This document shows positions 8,211 through 17,010 of a DNA stretch of 64,000 nucleotides, piece after piece. The number at the start of each line of letters is the position of its first letter. Position 1 is the stretch's first letter. The stretch covers positions 1,240,001 through 1,304,000 of the forward strand of contig NZ_CP086063.1 in the NCBI RefSeq assembly GCF_020783315.1, written 5' to 3'. The notes under the pieces were generated by a model. The model was given only the letters and a program-made list of their open reading frames with translations. It did no database searches and had not been told where the DNA came from. Origin of the DNA: Ferruginibacter lapsinanis (GTDB taxonomy: Bacteria > Bacteroidota > Bacteroidia > Chitinophagales > Chitinophagaceae). A program made the position numbers and the translations under genes.

Positions 8211-8937
8211 CTATACAACACTTTGCTTTGATTTTGGAAACTCTCGTTTAAAATGTGGAGTTTTTACAAATGACTCTTTCAAGGAAGAAGTTGTTTTGCC
8301 CAATGATGATACAGCAACGATTGCGAAACTGATCGAAACCTATAAGCCTCAAAAAGCGATCTTATCATCAGTCATTAATCATAATCCGGAGATTGAAAGT
8401 TTGTTATCGGCCAAAACTTCATTTCATAAGGTATCACATCTTACCAAAATAAATTTTACCACCCCCGTTGGCAAACCGGAAACAATTGGGGCAGACAGGT
8501 TGGCTTTGGTGGCGGCAGCAGCACATTTTTATCCCGGTAAGAATAATTTAGTGATTGGATTGGGTAGTTGCATCACGTATAACTTCATTAATCAGTATAA
8601 TCAGTTTCTGGGAGGGGCCATTTCCCCGGGCACACAAATGCGTTTTAAGTCGATGCATGATCATACTGCAAAACTGCCTTTAATTGAAAAAGACTGGAAT
8701 TTCCCCGTAATTGCCTACGATACCAAAACTAATTTGCAAAGTGGTGTATTGGCAGGAATTAGCTTTGAAATAGACGGTTTCATTGACTTTTACGCATCCA
8801 GGTATGGCAACTTTAACGTGGTTTTAACCGGCGGAGATGCAGTGTATTTTGCCCAACGGCTTAAAAACAAGATATTTGCAGACTTTAATTTTATATACAA
8901 AGGACTGTATGCACTCAGCGAAACTAACAATGACTAA
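8206..8937 (+). CDS. coaX: Type III pantothenate kinase
   Basis: A 243-residue ASKHA-fold kinase that phosphorylates pantothenate, the first step of coenzyme A synthesis. The phosphate-binding loop is FDFGNSRLK with Asp9. GADR at 95-98 holds the conserved catalytic Asp97, and GGAISPG follows. The second nucleotide-binding motif reads GLGSCIT at 118-124, where many CoaX proteins have D-x-G-T, so the usual Asp is Gly118 here. The gene overlaps the next one by 8 bases. The leader is a heptamer array, described separately. Confidence 0.92.
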   Translation: MNYTTLCFDFGNSRLKCGVFTNDSFKEEVVLPNDDTATIAKLIETYKPQKAILSSVINHNPEIESLLSAKTSFHKVSHLTKINFTTPVGKPETIGADRLALVAAAAHFYPGKNNLVIGLGSCITYNFINQYNQFLGGAISPGTQMRFKSMHDHTAKLPLIEKDWNFPVIAYDTKTNLQSGVLAGISFEIDGFIDFYASRYGNFNVVLTGGDAVYFAQRLKNKIFADFNFIYKGLYALSETNND

Positions 8938-10234
8938 ATATTTCCCTCTTTTTTTACTTGCTTTCAGCTTTCAGCTTTCAGCTTTTTCTCAGGAAAACTC
9001 TCCTTATTCCAGGTATGGCGTAGGCGATATGGTTCCAAATCATAATATTTTGACAAGAGGAATGGGGGGCATTTCAGCAGGCTATGCAAACGGACAAATG
9101 TTGAATTTCACCAATCCGGCAAGTTATTCTAGCTTATCGAGTACCATATTTGATCTAGGTGCAGAAGTAGATTCAAGAAAATTAAAAAGTATCAGCCCAA
9201 CACAAAATTTTACTGCTACCAATGCATTGTTTTCTTACATGCAGGTTGGGTTTCCAATCAAAATGAAAAGAGCCAATAAAAAGAATATTTTTTTAGGCGT
9301 AAACATTGGACTTAAACCTACATCAAGGATCAATTATAAAATTGCAAAATTTGAAAGACTTCCGGGAATTGATAGCCTGGTTACTTTTTATGAAGGATCA
9401 GGAGGAATCAATGAAGCTTCTGCAGGAGCAGGTCTTACTATAAAAAACTTTAGCATTGGTTTTAATGTGGGCTATATGTTTGGCAATAAAGATTATAGCA
9501 CACAATTGACATTCTTAAATGATACTGTAAGATATTATGAGTCTAATTCTTCAACGAAAACAAATTTTGGAGGGTTGCTTCTCAATGGTGGCATCCAATA
9601 CAAAATCAAGATAAATAAAAACACACTCCTTCGTTTAGGCGGATATGGTAATCTGAAACAAAGTTTATCAGCCAGTAAAGATGTGCTAAGAGAAACAGTA
9701 GTATTTGATGCAGACGGCAGTTCAACTAAAGTTGATAGCGTATACGAAAATACACTTAAAGGGAACTTGGTCTATCCCGCGAGTTACGGTTTTGGGTTTA
9801 CGCTGCAACAACCTAACTGGTTGTTTGGCGCAGATCTTGAAATGACGCAGTGGAAAGATTATCGTTTTTATGACGAAAAAGATTTCGTTCATAATAACTG
9901 GAAGATAAGAGCAGGTGCAGAATATTTTCCTGCGAAAGACGCAACATCATTAAAAAAATATTTCAATTTTGTAAAATACAGAGCCGGGTTTTATTATGGT
10001 CCTGACAATGTGAAATTAACAACTAATATTCCGGAATATGCATTCACTTTCGGAGCTGGGTTTCCGCTTAAATTACGCAGAAGTTACTACGAAACGCAAA
10101 CTTCAATTTTAAATGTTTCTGCTGAAATAGGCAGCAGAGGAGATAAAAAATCTAATCTTCGTGAAAATTTCTTTCGCTTGGCATTTGGTTTTTCTCTGAG
10201 TGATCTATGGTTCAGAAGAGCTAAATACGATTAA
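8930..10234 (+). CDS. Bacteroidota outer-membrane beta-barrel protein
   Basis: A 434-residue protein with an N-terminal signal peptide (MTKYFPLFLLAFSFQLSAFSQ) followed by NSPYSRYGVGDM and RGMGGISAGY, the opening of a conserved Bacteroidota outer-membrane family. The rest is rich in alternating aromatic and polar strands and Gly, as in a 14-16-strand barrel, and a C-terminal FSLSDLWF-like strand is present. The ATG at 8930 is chosen because it overlaps coaX by 8 bases and starts a good signal peptide. Its place between coaX and lptC suggests an envelope-assembly role; the exact function is unknown. The signal peptide is encoded partly by a heptamer repeat. Confidence 0.82.
   Translation: MTKYFPLFLLAFSFQLSAFSQENSPYSRYGVGDMVPNHNILTRGMGGISAGYANGQMLNFTNPASYSSLSSTIFDLGAEVDSRKLKSISPTQNFTATNALFSYMQVGFPIKMKRANKKNIFLGVNIGLKPTSRINYKIAKFERLPGIDSLVTFYEGSGGINEASAGAGLTIKNFSIGFNVGYMFGNKDYSTQLTFLNDTVRYYESNSSTKTNFGGLLLNGGIQYKIKINKNTLLRLGGYGNLKQSLSASKDVLRETVVFDADGSSTKVDSVYENTLKGNLVYPASYGFGFTLQQPNWLFGADLEMTQWKDYRFYDEKDFVHNNWKIRAGAEYFPAKDATSLKKYFNFVKYRAGFYYGPDNVKLTTNIPEYAFTFGAGFPLKLRRSYYETQTSILNVSAEIGSRGDKKSNLRENFFRLAFGFSLSDLWFRRAKYD
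8961..8988 (+). repeat. Heptamer repeat CTTTCAG inside the signal-peptide coding region
   Basis: Three perfect tandem copies of CTTTCAG (8961-8981) followed by a partial fourth encode the hydrophobic core and cleavage region (AFSFQLSAFS) of the outer-membrane protein signal peptide. Confidence 0.75.
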
Positions 10235-10243
10235 TTATACGCA

Positions 10244-10822
10244 ATGACAAGCCCATCGTCATTATATAAAATATTATTTATTACAGCTTTGGCAACAAGC
10301 TGTATTTTTTTTTATTCCTGTAATAATGATAAACTGAAAAAGAAAAATATCGGTGATCAAAAAACCGGGGTAGAAGTAGCAAAAGACGTAAGGATCAATT
10401 ATTCTATTGCAGGCAATAGAAAAGCTGTATTGGTTGGTCCATTGATGTACCGGGTGCAGGACACGGTATCATATATAGAGTTCCCTAAAACGATTCATGT
10501 AGATTTTTTTAATGCAGCCGATGTAATCGAAAGTAAATTGGATGCCAGGTATGCAAAGTATAAAGACAATCAGAATATTGTTTTTTTAAAAGATAGTGTG
10601 AGGATTGTTAATGTAAAAGGCGATACGCTGTATTGCGATGAATTATACTGGGACAGAACCAGAACCAATACAGAATTTTATACAGAAAAACCTGTAAGGA
10701 TCAGAACCAGGACCCATCTTATAAACGGAATTGGTATGGATGCCAGTCAGGATTTTACAGAGTGGCACATCGTTCAATCCACCGGATTTGTAAAAGTCCC
10801 TTCTTCTCAATTTCCTAATTAA
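10244..10822 (+). CDS. lptC: LPS export protein LptC
   Basis: A 192-residue bitopic or lipid-anchored periplasmic protein. A hydrophobic N-terminal segment ends in YSCNN, a possible lipobox cysteine at residue 26. The body has repeated short strands (VLVGPLMYRVQDTV, FLKDSVRIVNVKGDTLYCDELYWD, INGIGMDASQDFTEWHI) characteristic of the LptC/OstA beta-jellyroll. LptC links the LptB2FG extractor to the LptA bridge, passing LPS across the periplasm. It lies 9 bases after the outer-membrane protein gene, in the same operon. Confidence 0.88.
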   Translation: MTSPSSLYKILFITALATSCIFFYSCNNDKLKKKNIGDQKTGVEVAKDVRINYSIAGNRKAVLVGPLMYRVQDTVSYIEFPKTIHVDFFNAADVIESKLDARYAKYKDNQNIVFLKDSVRIVNVKGDTLYCDELYWDRTRTNTEFYTEKPVRIRTRTHLINGIGMDASQDFTEWHIVQSTGFVKVPSSQFPN

Positions 10823-10892
10823 GGAAAAATGTCAAAATAGTCGGATTGCCATTTGAATCTTATGTAATTTCATTGCCTAAATAAATTTTACT

Positions 10893-11882
10893 ATGGAATA
10901 TCGTCGTCTCGGGAAATCAGGCTTACAGGTAAGTGTATTATCTTTTGGCAGTTGGGTAAGTTTCAGCAAACAAATAAATGATAAGGTAGCAGATGAATTA
11001 ATGGGTGTTGCTTACGACAATGGCATTAATTTTTTTGATAATGCAGAGGTATACGCTTTAGGCGAAAGTGAGAAAATGATGGGGAGAGTGTTGAAAAAGA
11101 AAAAATGGGATCGAACAAGCTATACCGTTAGTAGCAAAGCTTTTTGGGGTTGGAGGGGAAAAGAAAATAAACCCAATCAGACGGGATGCAGTCGTAAACA
11201 TTTGATAGAAGCATGCGATGAGGCGCTGCAGCGTTTACAGGTAGATTATTTAGATATGTATTTCTGCCATAGGCCAGACAAGAACACACCTGTTGAAGAA
11301 ACTGTTTGGGCCATGAATCACCTGATACAACAAGGTAAAATAATGTATTGGGGAACCAGTGAATGGAGTGGCGTTGAGATCATGGAAGCGCATACCGCAG
11401 CACAACATTACCGACTGATCGGTCCTACAATGGAACAGTCGCAATACAATTTATTTGAACGGAACAAAATAGAAAATGAATTTCTGCAGATATTCAAGAA
11501 CGTAGGCTTAGGCACTACCATCTGGAGCCCGCTTGCATCAGGGCTTTTGAGTGGTAAGTATAATGATGGCATACCTAAAAACAGTCGGTTTGCTTTACAA
11601 GGTTTTGACTGGCTAAAGGATAGATGGGTGGCAGATGATAAATTAAAAAAAGTTAAAAAACTGAGTGAGCTGGCGGCTAAGATGGGAGTTAGTACCGCAG
11701 CATTAAGTATTGCCTGGTGTATTAAAAATCCGAATGTAAGCACTGCTATTTTAGGGGCAACAAAAAAACAGCAACTGCTAGATAATTTAAAAGCATTAGA
11801 TGTATTACCCTTGCTTACGCCTGACGTATTGGAAAAAATAGAAACAATTATGAAAACAAAACCGGTACTACCCGAATTTTAA
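10893..11882 (+). CDS. Aldo/keto reductase, Kv-beta subunit-like
   Basis: A 329-residue NADPH-dependent oxidoreductase of the aldo/keto reductase superfamily, closest in style to the Kv-channel beta-subunit/YghZ group. The catalytic tetrad can be seen in FFDNAEVYALGESE (Asp and Tyr), SSKAFW (Lys) and YLDMYFCHRPD (His). ILGATKKQQLLDNL near the C-terminus is the NADPH phosphate-binding segment. Likely substrates are small aldehydes or ketones. Only one base separates its TAA from the next ATG. Confidence 0.9.
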   Translation: MEYRRLGKSGLQVSVLSFGSWVSFSKQINDKVADELMGVAYDNGINFFDNAEVYALGESEKMMGRVLKKKKWDRTSYTVSSKAFWGWRGKENKPNQTGCSRKHLIEACDEALQRLQVDYLDMYFCHRPDKNTPVEETVWAMNHLIQQGKIMYWGTSEWSGVEIMEAHTAAQHYRLIGPTMEQSQYNLFERNKIENEFLQIFKNVGLGTTIWSPLASGLLSGKYNDGIPKNSRFALQGFDWLKDRWVADDKLKKVKKLSELAAKMGVSTAALSIAWCIKNPNVSTAILGATKKQQLLDNLKALDVLPLLTPDVLEKIETIMKTKPVLPEF

Positions 11883-11883
11883 A

Positions 11884-12240
11884 ATGAGTCAGATTATTAT
11901 CTACGGCATTCCCAATTGCGATACCATAAAAAAGACATTGGATTGGTTCAAACAACATAATGTTGAATATAAGTTTCACGATTATAAAAAATCCGGTATT
12001 ACAAAAGAAAAACTGAAACAATGGTGTAAGCAGGTAGGCTGGGAAACAATATTGAATAAAAAGAGCAGCACATGGCGGGGACTTACGCCAGGGGAGCAGG
12101 CTAAAATCACCACACAGGCAGCCGCAATAGAGTTAATAGCAGCAAATACAAGTATTATAAAACGTCCGGTAATTGAAAATAATACCCAAATCAGTATAGT
12201 TGGATTTGACGTAATAAAATACAATGAACTATTTTTGTAA
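11884..12240 (+). CDS. ArsC/Spx-family reductase-like protein (YffB type)
   Basis: A 118-residue thioredoxin-fold protein of the ArsC superfamily. Cys12 in IYGIPNCDTIKK is the conserved family cysteine. YKFHDYKKSGITKEKLKQW and IIKRPVI follow the ArsC/YffB pattern. It lacks the CxxC pair of classical Spx. YffB-like proteins are proposed glutathione- or thiol-dependent reductases. Adjacent aldo/keto reductase and OsmC genes give an oxidant-handling context. It probably shares a transcript with the aldo/keto reductase (1-base gap). Confidence 0.87.
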   Translation: MSQIIIYGIPNCDTIKKTLDWFKQHNVEYKFHDYKKSGITKEKLKQWCKQVGWETILNKKSSTWRGLTPGEQAKITTQAAAIELIAANTSIIKRPVIENNTQISIVGFDVIKYNELFL

Positions 12241-12285
12241 ATCTTACTAAAGAGATATTTTACATTAACCGTCAAAAAATAAACA

Positions 12286-12696
12286 ATGAAACGTAACGCA
12301 ACTGCCGTTTGGAACGGCTCCGGTAAAGAAGGCAATGGTCATCTAACCACACAAAGCACCACATTGAACAAAACACAATATTCTTTCAATTCCCGTTTTG
12401 CAGATGGCGTAGGTACTAATCCCGAAGAATTAGTAGCAGCCGCACATGCCGGATGTTTCAGTATGAAATTGAGTTTTGTTTTGGGAGCTGCAGGTTTTAC
12501 TCCTGATGTAATCGAAACAAAATGCGACATTACTTTGGAAGAAGGCACCATTACCAATTCTCATTTAACGGTAGCCGCTAAAATACCCGGTATCAATCAG
12601 GAACAATTTGAAGCAGCAGTAGCTGATGCAAAAACAAATTGTCCGATATCTAAATTATTGAATACTAATATTACTCACGAAGCTGTATTAGGATAA
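12286..12696 (+). CDS. osmC: OsmC family peroxiredoxin
   Basis: A 136-residue thiol peroxidase. The two catalytic cysteines are seen at Cys57 in AAHAGCFSMKLSF and Cys119 in TNCPISKLL, with Arg37 in the NSRFADGVGTNPEEL segment. OsmC reduces organic hydroperoxides at the dimer interface. Length is normal for the family. A perfect 18-bp inverted repeat follows the gene and ends its transcript. Confidence 0.92.
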   Translation: MKRNATAVWNGSGKEGNGHLTTQSTTLNKTQYSFNSRFADGVGTNPEELVAAAHAGCFSMKLSFVLGAAGFTPDVIETKCDITLEEGTITNSHLTVAAKIPGINQEQFEAAVADAKTNCPISKLLNTNITHEAVLG

Positions 12697-12702
12697 AAGT
12701 TG

Positions 12703-12746
12703 AAAAGGTTTAAAACGTTTAACATCAAACGTTTTAAACCTTTTTT
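12703..12746. terminator. Bidirectional terminator between osmC and the DHA2 transporter gene
   Basis: A perfect inverted repeat of 18 bases per arm (AAAAGGTTTAAAACGTTT and complement) around a 6-base loop, with A and T runs at the ends. It serves both the plus-strand osmC and the minus-strand efflux operon, whose last stop codon (12745-12747) lies at its right end. Confidence 0.88.
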
Positions 12747-14325
12747 AATGCATCGCCTCCGACAGGTCTATCTTCGCTTTTTTATTTCCTTTTACTACCA
12801 GCACAAACGGAACACAGATCAAAAACAGAATACCTAGGTAAAGAAATACATCCATGTATGAAAGTACTGCCGCCTGTTTAGTTACAATGTGATCCATTGC
12901 AGTGTAACTACTTTTCAACGCTTGTTCTGAAGGTATTCCTTTATTCATAAAATTATGCTGCATACCCTGGATCCTTTGTTGTACCGCAGGGCTATTTACA
13001 TCCAGATTACTGATGAGCGCATTTCTATGAACCATATTCTGACGAGACATGAATGTAGTAATCAATGCCACACCAAAAGAACCTCCCAGTTGTCGCATCA
13101 TACCAGTGAATGCTGCACCTTGTCCAATCTCCTGCCCCTTAAGTGTAGACAGAGATAAAGCAGTAATGGGTATAAATAACATACCTAATCCAACACCTCT
13201 TACGATCAGCATCCAAAAGAAATTACTTGAATCTGTATCAGGCGTTAAAATAGAATAACCCCAAAAAGTAAATATCGAAAATGCGATCATACCTGCAGCT
13301 ACCAGGTATTGTTGGGGCACACCTTTTTGCAATAGTTTACCAATGATCGGCATCATCACTGCAGTAGTAAGCGCTGCCGGAACCATCAACATACCAGCCT
13401 GCTGTGCTGTCCAACCCAAAATAGACTGTGTATATAATGGTATGATAAAGGTTGAGCCATATAACCCAAATCCCATGATAAATGAAAGGATGGTACCAAC
13501 TCTCAGATTCCCGTTTTTCAACACACGTAACTCAACTATCGGGTTCTTAAATCTCAATTCTCTCCATATAAAAAAATATAATCCAAGTGCTGCAGCAACT
13601 GCCAGATACAAGATCGTACTGCTGTTAAACCAATCGTCATCCTGCCCTTTTTCTAGTACGTATTGCAAAGAACCCACTGTGATTGCTAGTAAACCAATGC
13701 CCAACCAGTCAATATCTGCTGCTTTACTTTTTTCGCCATATTTAGGACTGCGAACATACTGTAGCGTTAGTAATGTTGCTACCACGCCTAAAGGAATGTT
13801 GATATAGAAAATATAAGGCCATGAGGCATGGTCAACAATAAACCCACCTAAAGGGGGGCCAAGCGTAGGGCCAATAATAACACCTAAACCGTAGATGGCC
13901 TGGGCCATACTTCTTTTCTCCGGTGGATAGCTTTCGGTGATAATTGTTTGTGAAGTAACTAACAATGCTCCGCCACCAACACCTTGTAAAAAACGGAAAG
14001 CCACCAACTCCCAGATGCCTGTTGCATTACCACATAAAAATGAACAGACAGTAAAAAGAATAATAGAAGCTGCGAAATAATTCCTTCGTCCAAATTGTAC
14101 AGATAACCAACTGGTCATAGGAACAATGATCACGTTACCAATTGCATAAGCAGTAATAACCCAACCAACTTCTGTAAGTGTAGCCCCCAGCGTTCCACGC
14201 ATGTCGTTTAATGCCACATTCACAATAGTGGTATCTACAATTTCAAGCAAAGCACATAGTATAGCCGTGATCGTTATGATCACACGTCTTCCTCCATACT
14301 CCACCAATGATTCCATTTGTTGCAT
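12745..14325 (-). CDS. DHA2 family drug:H+ antiporter, EmrB/QacA type
   Basis: A 526-residue major facilitator with about 14 hydrophobic segments. The N-terminal helix carries LEIVDTTIVNVALNDMRGTLGAT, and antiporter motif C is seen in GVIIGPTLGPPLGGFIVD. In Gram-negative bacteria EmrB pairs with an EmrA adaptor and TolC to move drugs and amphiphiles across both membranes. All three parts are present here in the order TetR, TolC, HlyD, MFS. A 217-base gap with palindromic elements separates it from the HlyD gene, and one element ends 8 bases before this start. Confidence 0.9.
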   Translation of the reverse strand: MQQMESLVEYGGRRVIITITAILCALLEIVDTTIVNVALNDMRGTLGATLTEVGWVITAYAIGNVIIVPMTSWLSVQFGRRNYFAASIILFTVCSFLCGNATGIWELVAFRFLQGVGGGALLVTSQTIITESYPPEKRSMAQAIYGLGVIIGPTLGPPLGGFIVDHASWPYIFYINIPLGVVATLLTLQYVRSPKYGEKSKAADIDWLGIGLLAITVGSLQYVLEKGQDDDWFNSSTILYLAVAAALGLYFFIWRELRFKNPIVELRVLKNGNLRVGTILSFIMGFGLYGSTFIIPLYTQSILGWTAQQAGMLMVPAALTTAVMMPIIGKLLQKGVPQQYLVAAGMIAFSIFTFWGYSILTPDTDSSNFFWMLIVRGVGLGMLFIPITALSLSTLKGQEIGQGAAFTGMMRQLGGSFGVALITTFMSRQNMVHRNALISNLDVNSPAVQQRIQGMQHNFMNKGIPSEQALKSSYTAMDHIVTKQAAVLSYMDVFLYLGILFLICVPFVLVVKGNKKAKIDLSEAMH

Positions 14326-14333
14326 ATTGAATT

Positions 14334-14358
14334 GCCCCCATCTCCGCCGTGGCGGATA
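14334..14358 (-). repeat. Palindromic element TCCGCCnnGGCGGAGAT, copy 1
   Basis: On the minus strand this reads TCCGCC-AC-GGCGGAGAT followed by GGGGGC and ends 8 bases before the ATG of the DHA2 transporter gene. A second copy in the same orientation lies directly before the M23 peptidase gene at about 56859-56883. It would form a short GC-rich hairpin over the translation start region. Confidence 0.6.
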
Positions 14359-14514
14359 TTTAATTTTTTTAATTATGTACCAAACTGCATCACTTTACTC
14401 CCCTTCAGTGGCGTCATGCATTTGCCGATGTTAAATCGGCATCCCGAATTTATTTCGGGACTTGTACATTTTTTCTATGTTCATCAAAACGTCAAAGTGT
14501 TATATTCTTCCCGG

Positions 14515-14540
14515 TTCCCTCTTTAGGGGGCGGCTGGGGT
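14515..14540 (+). repeat. CCCTnTTAGGGG element, copy 1
   Basis: The plus strand reads CCCTCTTTAGGGGG followed by a G-rich tail (CGGCTGGGGT). It lies just beyond the stop codon of the HlyD gene. Related copies occur near 43977, 44262 and 61151. Confidence 0.55.
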
Positions 14541-14542
14541 GT

Positions 14543-15661
14543 TTATAAATGCACATCCACCGCTACATTCATACCAGGTCTTAATTCTTTTACCAAAGAA
14601 TCTGTATGATTATTAAATTCTATTTTAACAGGTAAACGTTGTACTACTTTTACAAAATTTCCACTGGCATTATCAGGAGGTAGCAAAGCAAAGCGGCTGC
14701 CTGTTGCAGGAGAAAAAGATGTTAATGTGGCTTCAAAAGGATGACTCGGAAATGCATCAACATGTACGGTTACCTTTTGACCGATACGCATTTTTTCGAA
14801 TTGCGTTTCTTTGAAATTTGCAACTACCCACACATCATTACTCAATACAATACTGAACAATGATTGTCCTTGTTGTACCAGTTGCCCTTCCTGCACATTT
14901 ACTTTTGATACCAATCCACTTTCCTGGGCAACCACTACAGCATACGAAAGATTTAATTTAGCTTCTGCAACTTCTACTTCTTTTTGTTTAATAACAGCTC
15001 CTGCTACATTTATTTGAGAAGAGGTGGCATTGCTTTGAGAAGCGACTGCATTGGTTTGTTGCGATACCTGGTTCTTTTGTTGTACCAATATCTGTAACTG
15101 ACGTTCAGCAGTTTGTTTGGCAGCATCTGCCTGTTCAAATTGTTGTTGAGTAATAGAATGATCTTTTATCAGGTTAGCATATCTGTTATAGTCCTGTGTA
15201 GTACGCCATACATTTACTTTGGCTGCTTCTATTTGCGCATCTACAGTGTATACACCCGCTTGTGCACTGGTAATATTTGATTTAGACGCATTGGTTGTTG
15301 CTTGAGCTGCACCTAAATTACTTTGTGCGGTTGCTAATGCGGCTTCCGCCTGTTGTAGTTTTAAGGCAAGATCTCTATCGTCTAAAATTAAAAGAGTATC
15401 CCCTTTTTTTACGATCTGATTATCTTTTACACGTACTTCTTTTACATAACCACCTACTCTTGGAATTACAGGGCTTATGTTCGCTTCTATCTGAGCATCA
15501 TCAGTTTCTTCGTGATGTTTGGCGTGCTGATATTTGGTTAATCCAAACCAGGTGCCACCAATTACAAGCAAGGCCAAAACTATGATAAAGGTTTTGTTGC
15601 TTTTTTTGGGAGCTCCGTTCTTTTGGTTATTCCCATTAGTTTCATTAGTATTCTGTGCCAT
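14543..15661 (-). CDS. HlyD/EmrA family membrane fusion protein
   Basis: A 372-residue periplasmic adaptor. One membrane helix lies at about residues 25-43. The lipoyl/barrel-sandwich halves are at 55-100 (VIPRVGGYVKEVRVKDNQIVKKGDTLLILD) and 245-275 (ESGLVSKVNVQEGQLVQQGQSLF), and between them is a long Ala/Gln-rich coiled-coil hairpin. It would dock the DHA2 transporter to the TolC channel. It sits 32 bases after the TolC gene. Confidence 0.9.
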   Translation of the reverse strand: MAQNTNETNGNNQKNGAPKKSNKTFIIVLALLVIGGTWFGLTKYQHAKHHEETDDAQIEANISPVIPRVGGYVKEVRVKDNQIVKKGDTLLILDDRDLALKLQQAEAALATAQSNLGAAQATTNASKSNITSAQAGVYTVDAQIEAAKVNVWRTTQDYNRYANLIKDHSITQQQFEQADAAKQTAERQLQILVQQKNQVSQQTNAVASQSNATSSQINVAGAVIKQKEVEVAEAKLNLSYAVVVAQESGLVSKVNVQEGQLVQQGQSLFSIVLSNDVWVVANFKETQFEKMRIGQKVTVHVDAFPSHPFEATLTSFSPATGSRFALLPPDNASGNFVKVVQRLPVKIEFNNHTDSLVKELRPGMNVAVDVHL

Positions 15662-15693
15662 AATTATATTTTTATTGATTTTATTCTGAGTAT

Positions 15694-17010
15694 TTATTTT
15701 GCGTCATTTAAAATTCCAGCGGCCTGCAATAACCTGTTGTATGCCAAAAACGAATCCGCTTTTGCATTGGTTACACTTAATTTTGCTTGCAGCAATGCAA
15801 CATCTGCGTCTAACAATTCAGTTGTAGTAGACAATGCATTATCATATTTGTTTTTGGTGATGCGGTAATTTTCGGTAGCCTGCAACACTGATTTTTCGTA
15901 CACTTCGATCTTTTTTACACTTACCAGGTAGTTTTGGTACGTTTGATTGATCTGCAAACGAATATTGTCATTCAGTATATCCTTGTTGGCTTCTACTTGT
16001 TTTATTCTTGCTTCTGCCTGTTGAATTTTTGTTTTGTTCTTCCATAGTGATGCAATATTGTACTTAACACCAACACCGACATTTACAGCATTATAAACGG
16101 TTAAAAACTTTGGAATATCTGCAGCAACATATCCTGCGGTTAAAGCAATAGAAGGGTATCGGTCACTTTTAGCAATTTTAATTCCGAGGTCTGCAGCTTT
16201 TTTTCTTAATGCGATAGCATTGATGTCTTTACGGTTTTGTATAGCATCCTGCTCATATTCATCAATGGTTTTAATGGTAGTGGGTAATTCCAATCCGGTT
16301 TTGTCAGGAATCAATATTGTTTGCTCTGGTAATCCCATCATGATGTTCATGTTTACACACGCCACTTTGTAATTACTTTCCGCATCCAACAATGTCAGTT
16401 CAATATTCGAGGATTGTAATTCAACTTTTAGCAGATCATTTCTTGGGATCAAACCATTTCTTTCAAGATTGGTAAAATCTTTTACTCTTTGTTGAGATTG
16501 CTCCAGGTTTTCCTTCACCAAACTAATAGCCTGGTGCGCTTTAAATAGATTGATACAGGCATTTACAATATTAAATACCACCGCATCATGATCGTTGTCG
16601 GCATCTAACTTAATAGCCTGCTCAAGATATTGTGCTGATTGAATACCGTATTTTAATTTGCCTCCTGTGTATAATGGAAGCGATGCGTTAAGCATACCAT
16701 ACATTGCCTGGTTAACATTTGGCCCGCCGCTCCCGCCACTGGTATCAGAACCACCTTTAAGATTAATGACCGGTTTGATTGGTAAATACAAATAAGATGC
16801 ACTTACGCTTGCTTCGGGTAATCGATGCTCTTCAGCTTCTTTTACATTAGCGGCGGCTTCCCGGATTTTAGCCTCATTTAATTTTAACAACTTGCTGTTT
16901 TTTAAACCCAGATCAACTGCTTCATGCAAGGTGATATTTCTTGTTTCCTGTGCCGACAAAGATTGCAGGCTCAGGAAACTGATGGAGAGTATTATTAATT
17001 TATGCTTCAT
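15694..17010 (-). CDS. TolC family outer-membrane efflux channel
   Basis: A 438-residue protein with a signal peptide (residues 1-20, ending in LSAQ) and the two Ala/Gln-rich helical repeats of the OEP/TolC family, about 25-220 and 235-435. TolC trimers form the outer-membrane exit duct of tripartite pumps. The start overlaps the end of the TetR gene by 11 bases, so regulator and channel are co-translated. Its size and order with HlyD and DHA2 genes support a dedicated duct for this pump. Confidence 0.9.
   Translation of the reverse strand: MKHKLIILSISFLSLQSLSAQETRNITLHEAVDLGLKNSKLLKLNEAKIREAAANVKEAEEHRLPEASVSASYLYLPIKPVINLKGGSDTSGGSGGPNVNQAMYGMLNASLPLYTGGKLKYGIQSAQYLEQAIKLDADNDHDAVVFNIVNACINLFKAHQAISLVKENLEQSQQRVKDFTNLERNGLIPRNDLLKVELQSSNIELTLLDAESNYKVACVNMNIMMGLPEQTILIPDKTGLELPTTIKTIDEYEQDAIQNRKDINAIALRKKAADLGIKIAKSDRYPSIALTAGYVAADIPKFLTVYNAVNVGVGVKYNIASLWKNKTKIQQAEARIKQVEANKDILNDNIRLQINQTYQNYLVSVKKIEVYEKSVLQATENYRITKNKYDNALSTTTELLDADVALLQAKLSVTNAKADSFLAYNRLLQAAGILNDAK

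Larger units (their letters stand above)
14326..14542. other. Gap between the HlyD and DHA2 genes with three palindromes
   Basis: No coding potential is apparent. It holds the TCCGCC palindrome near the DHA2 start, a second palindrome TCCCGAA-TTTA-TTTCGGGA at 14442-14460, and a CCCTCTTTAGGGGG element at 14517-14530 next to the HlyD stop. The 217-base gap is long for genes within an efflux operon. Confidence 0.5.

Noticed and set aside
10811-10827. Terminator after lptC
   Set aside because: TTTCCT-AATTA-AGGAAA is a short AT-rich hairpin without a T run, too weak to call.
13343-13807. 154-codon plus-strand frame opposite the DHA2 transporter gene
   Set aside because: It is the antisense reading of hydrophobic transporter codons; the 526-residue transporter has clear family motifs.
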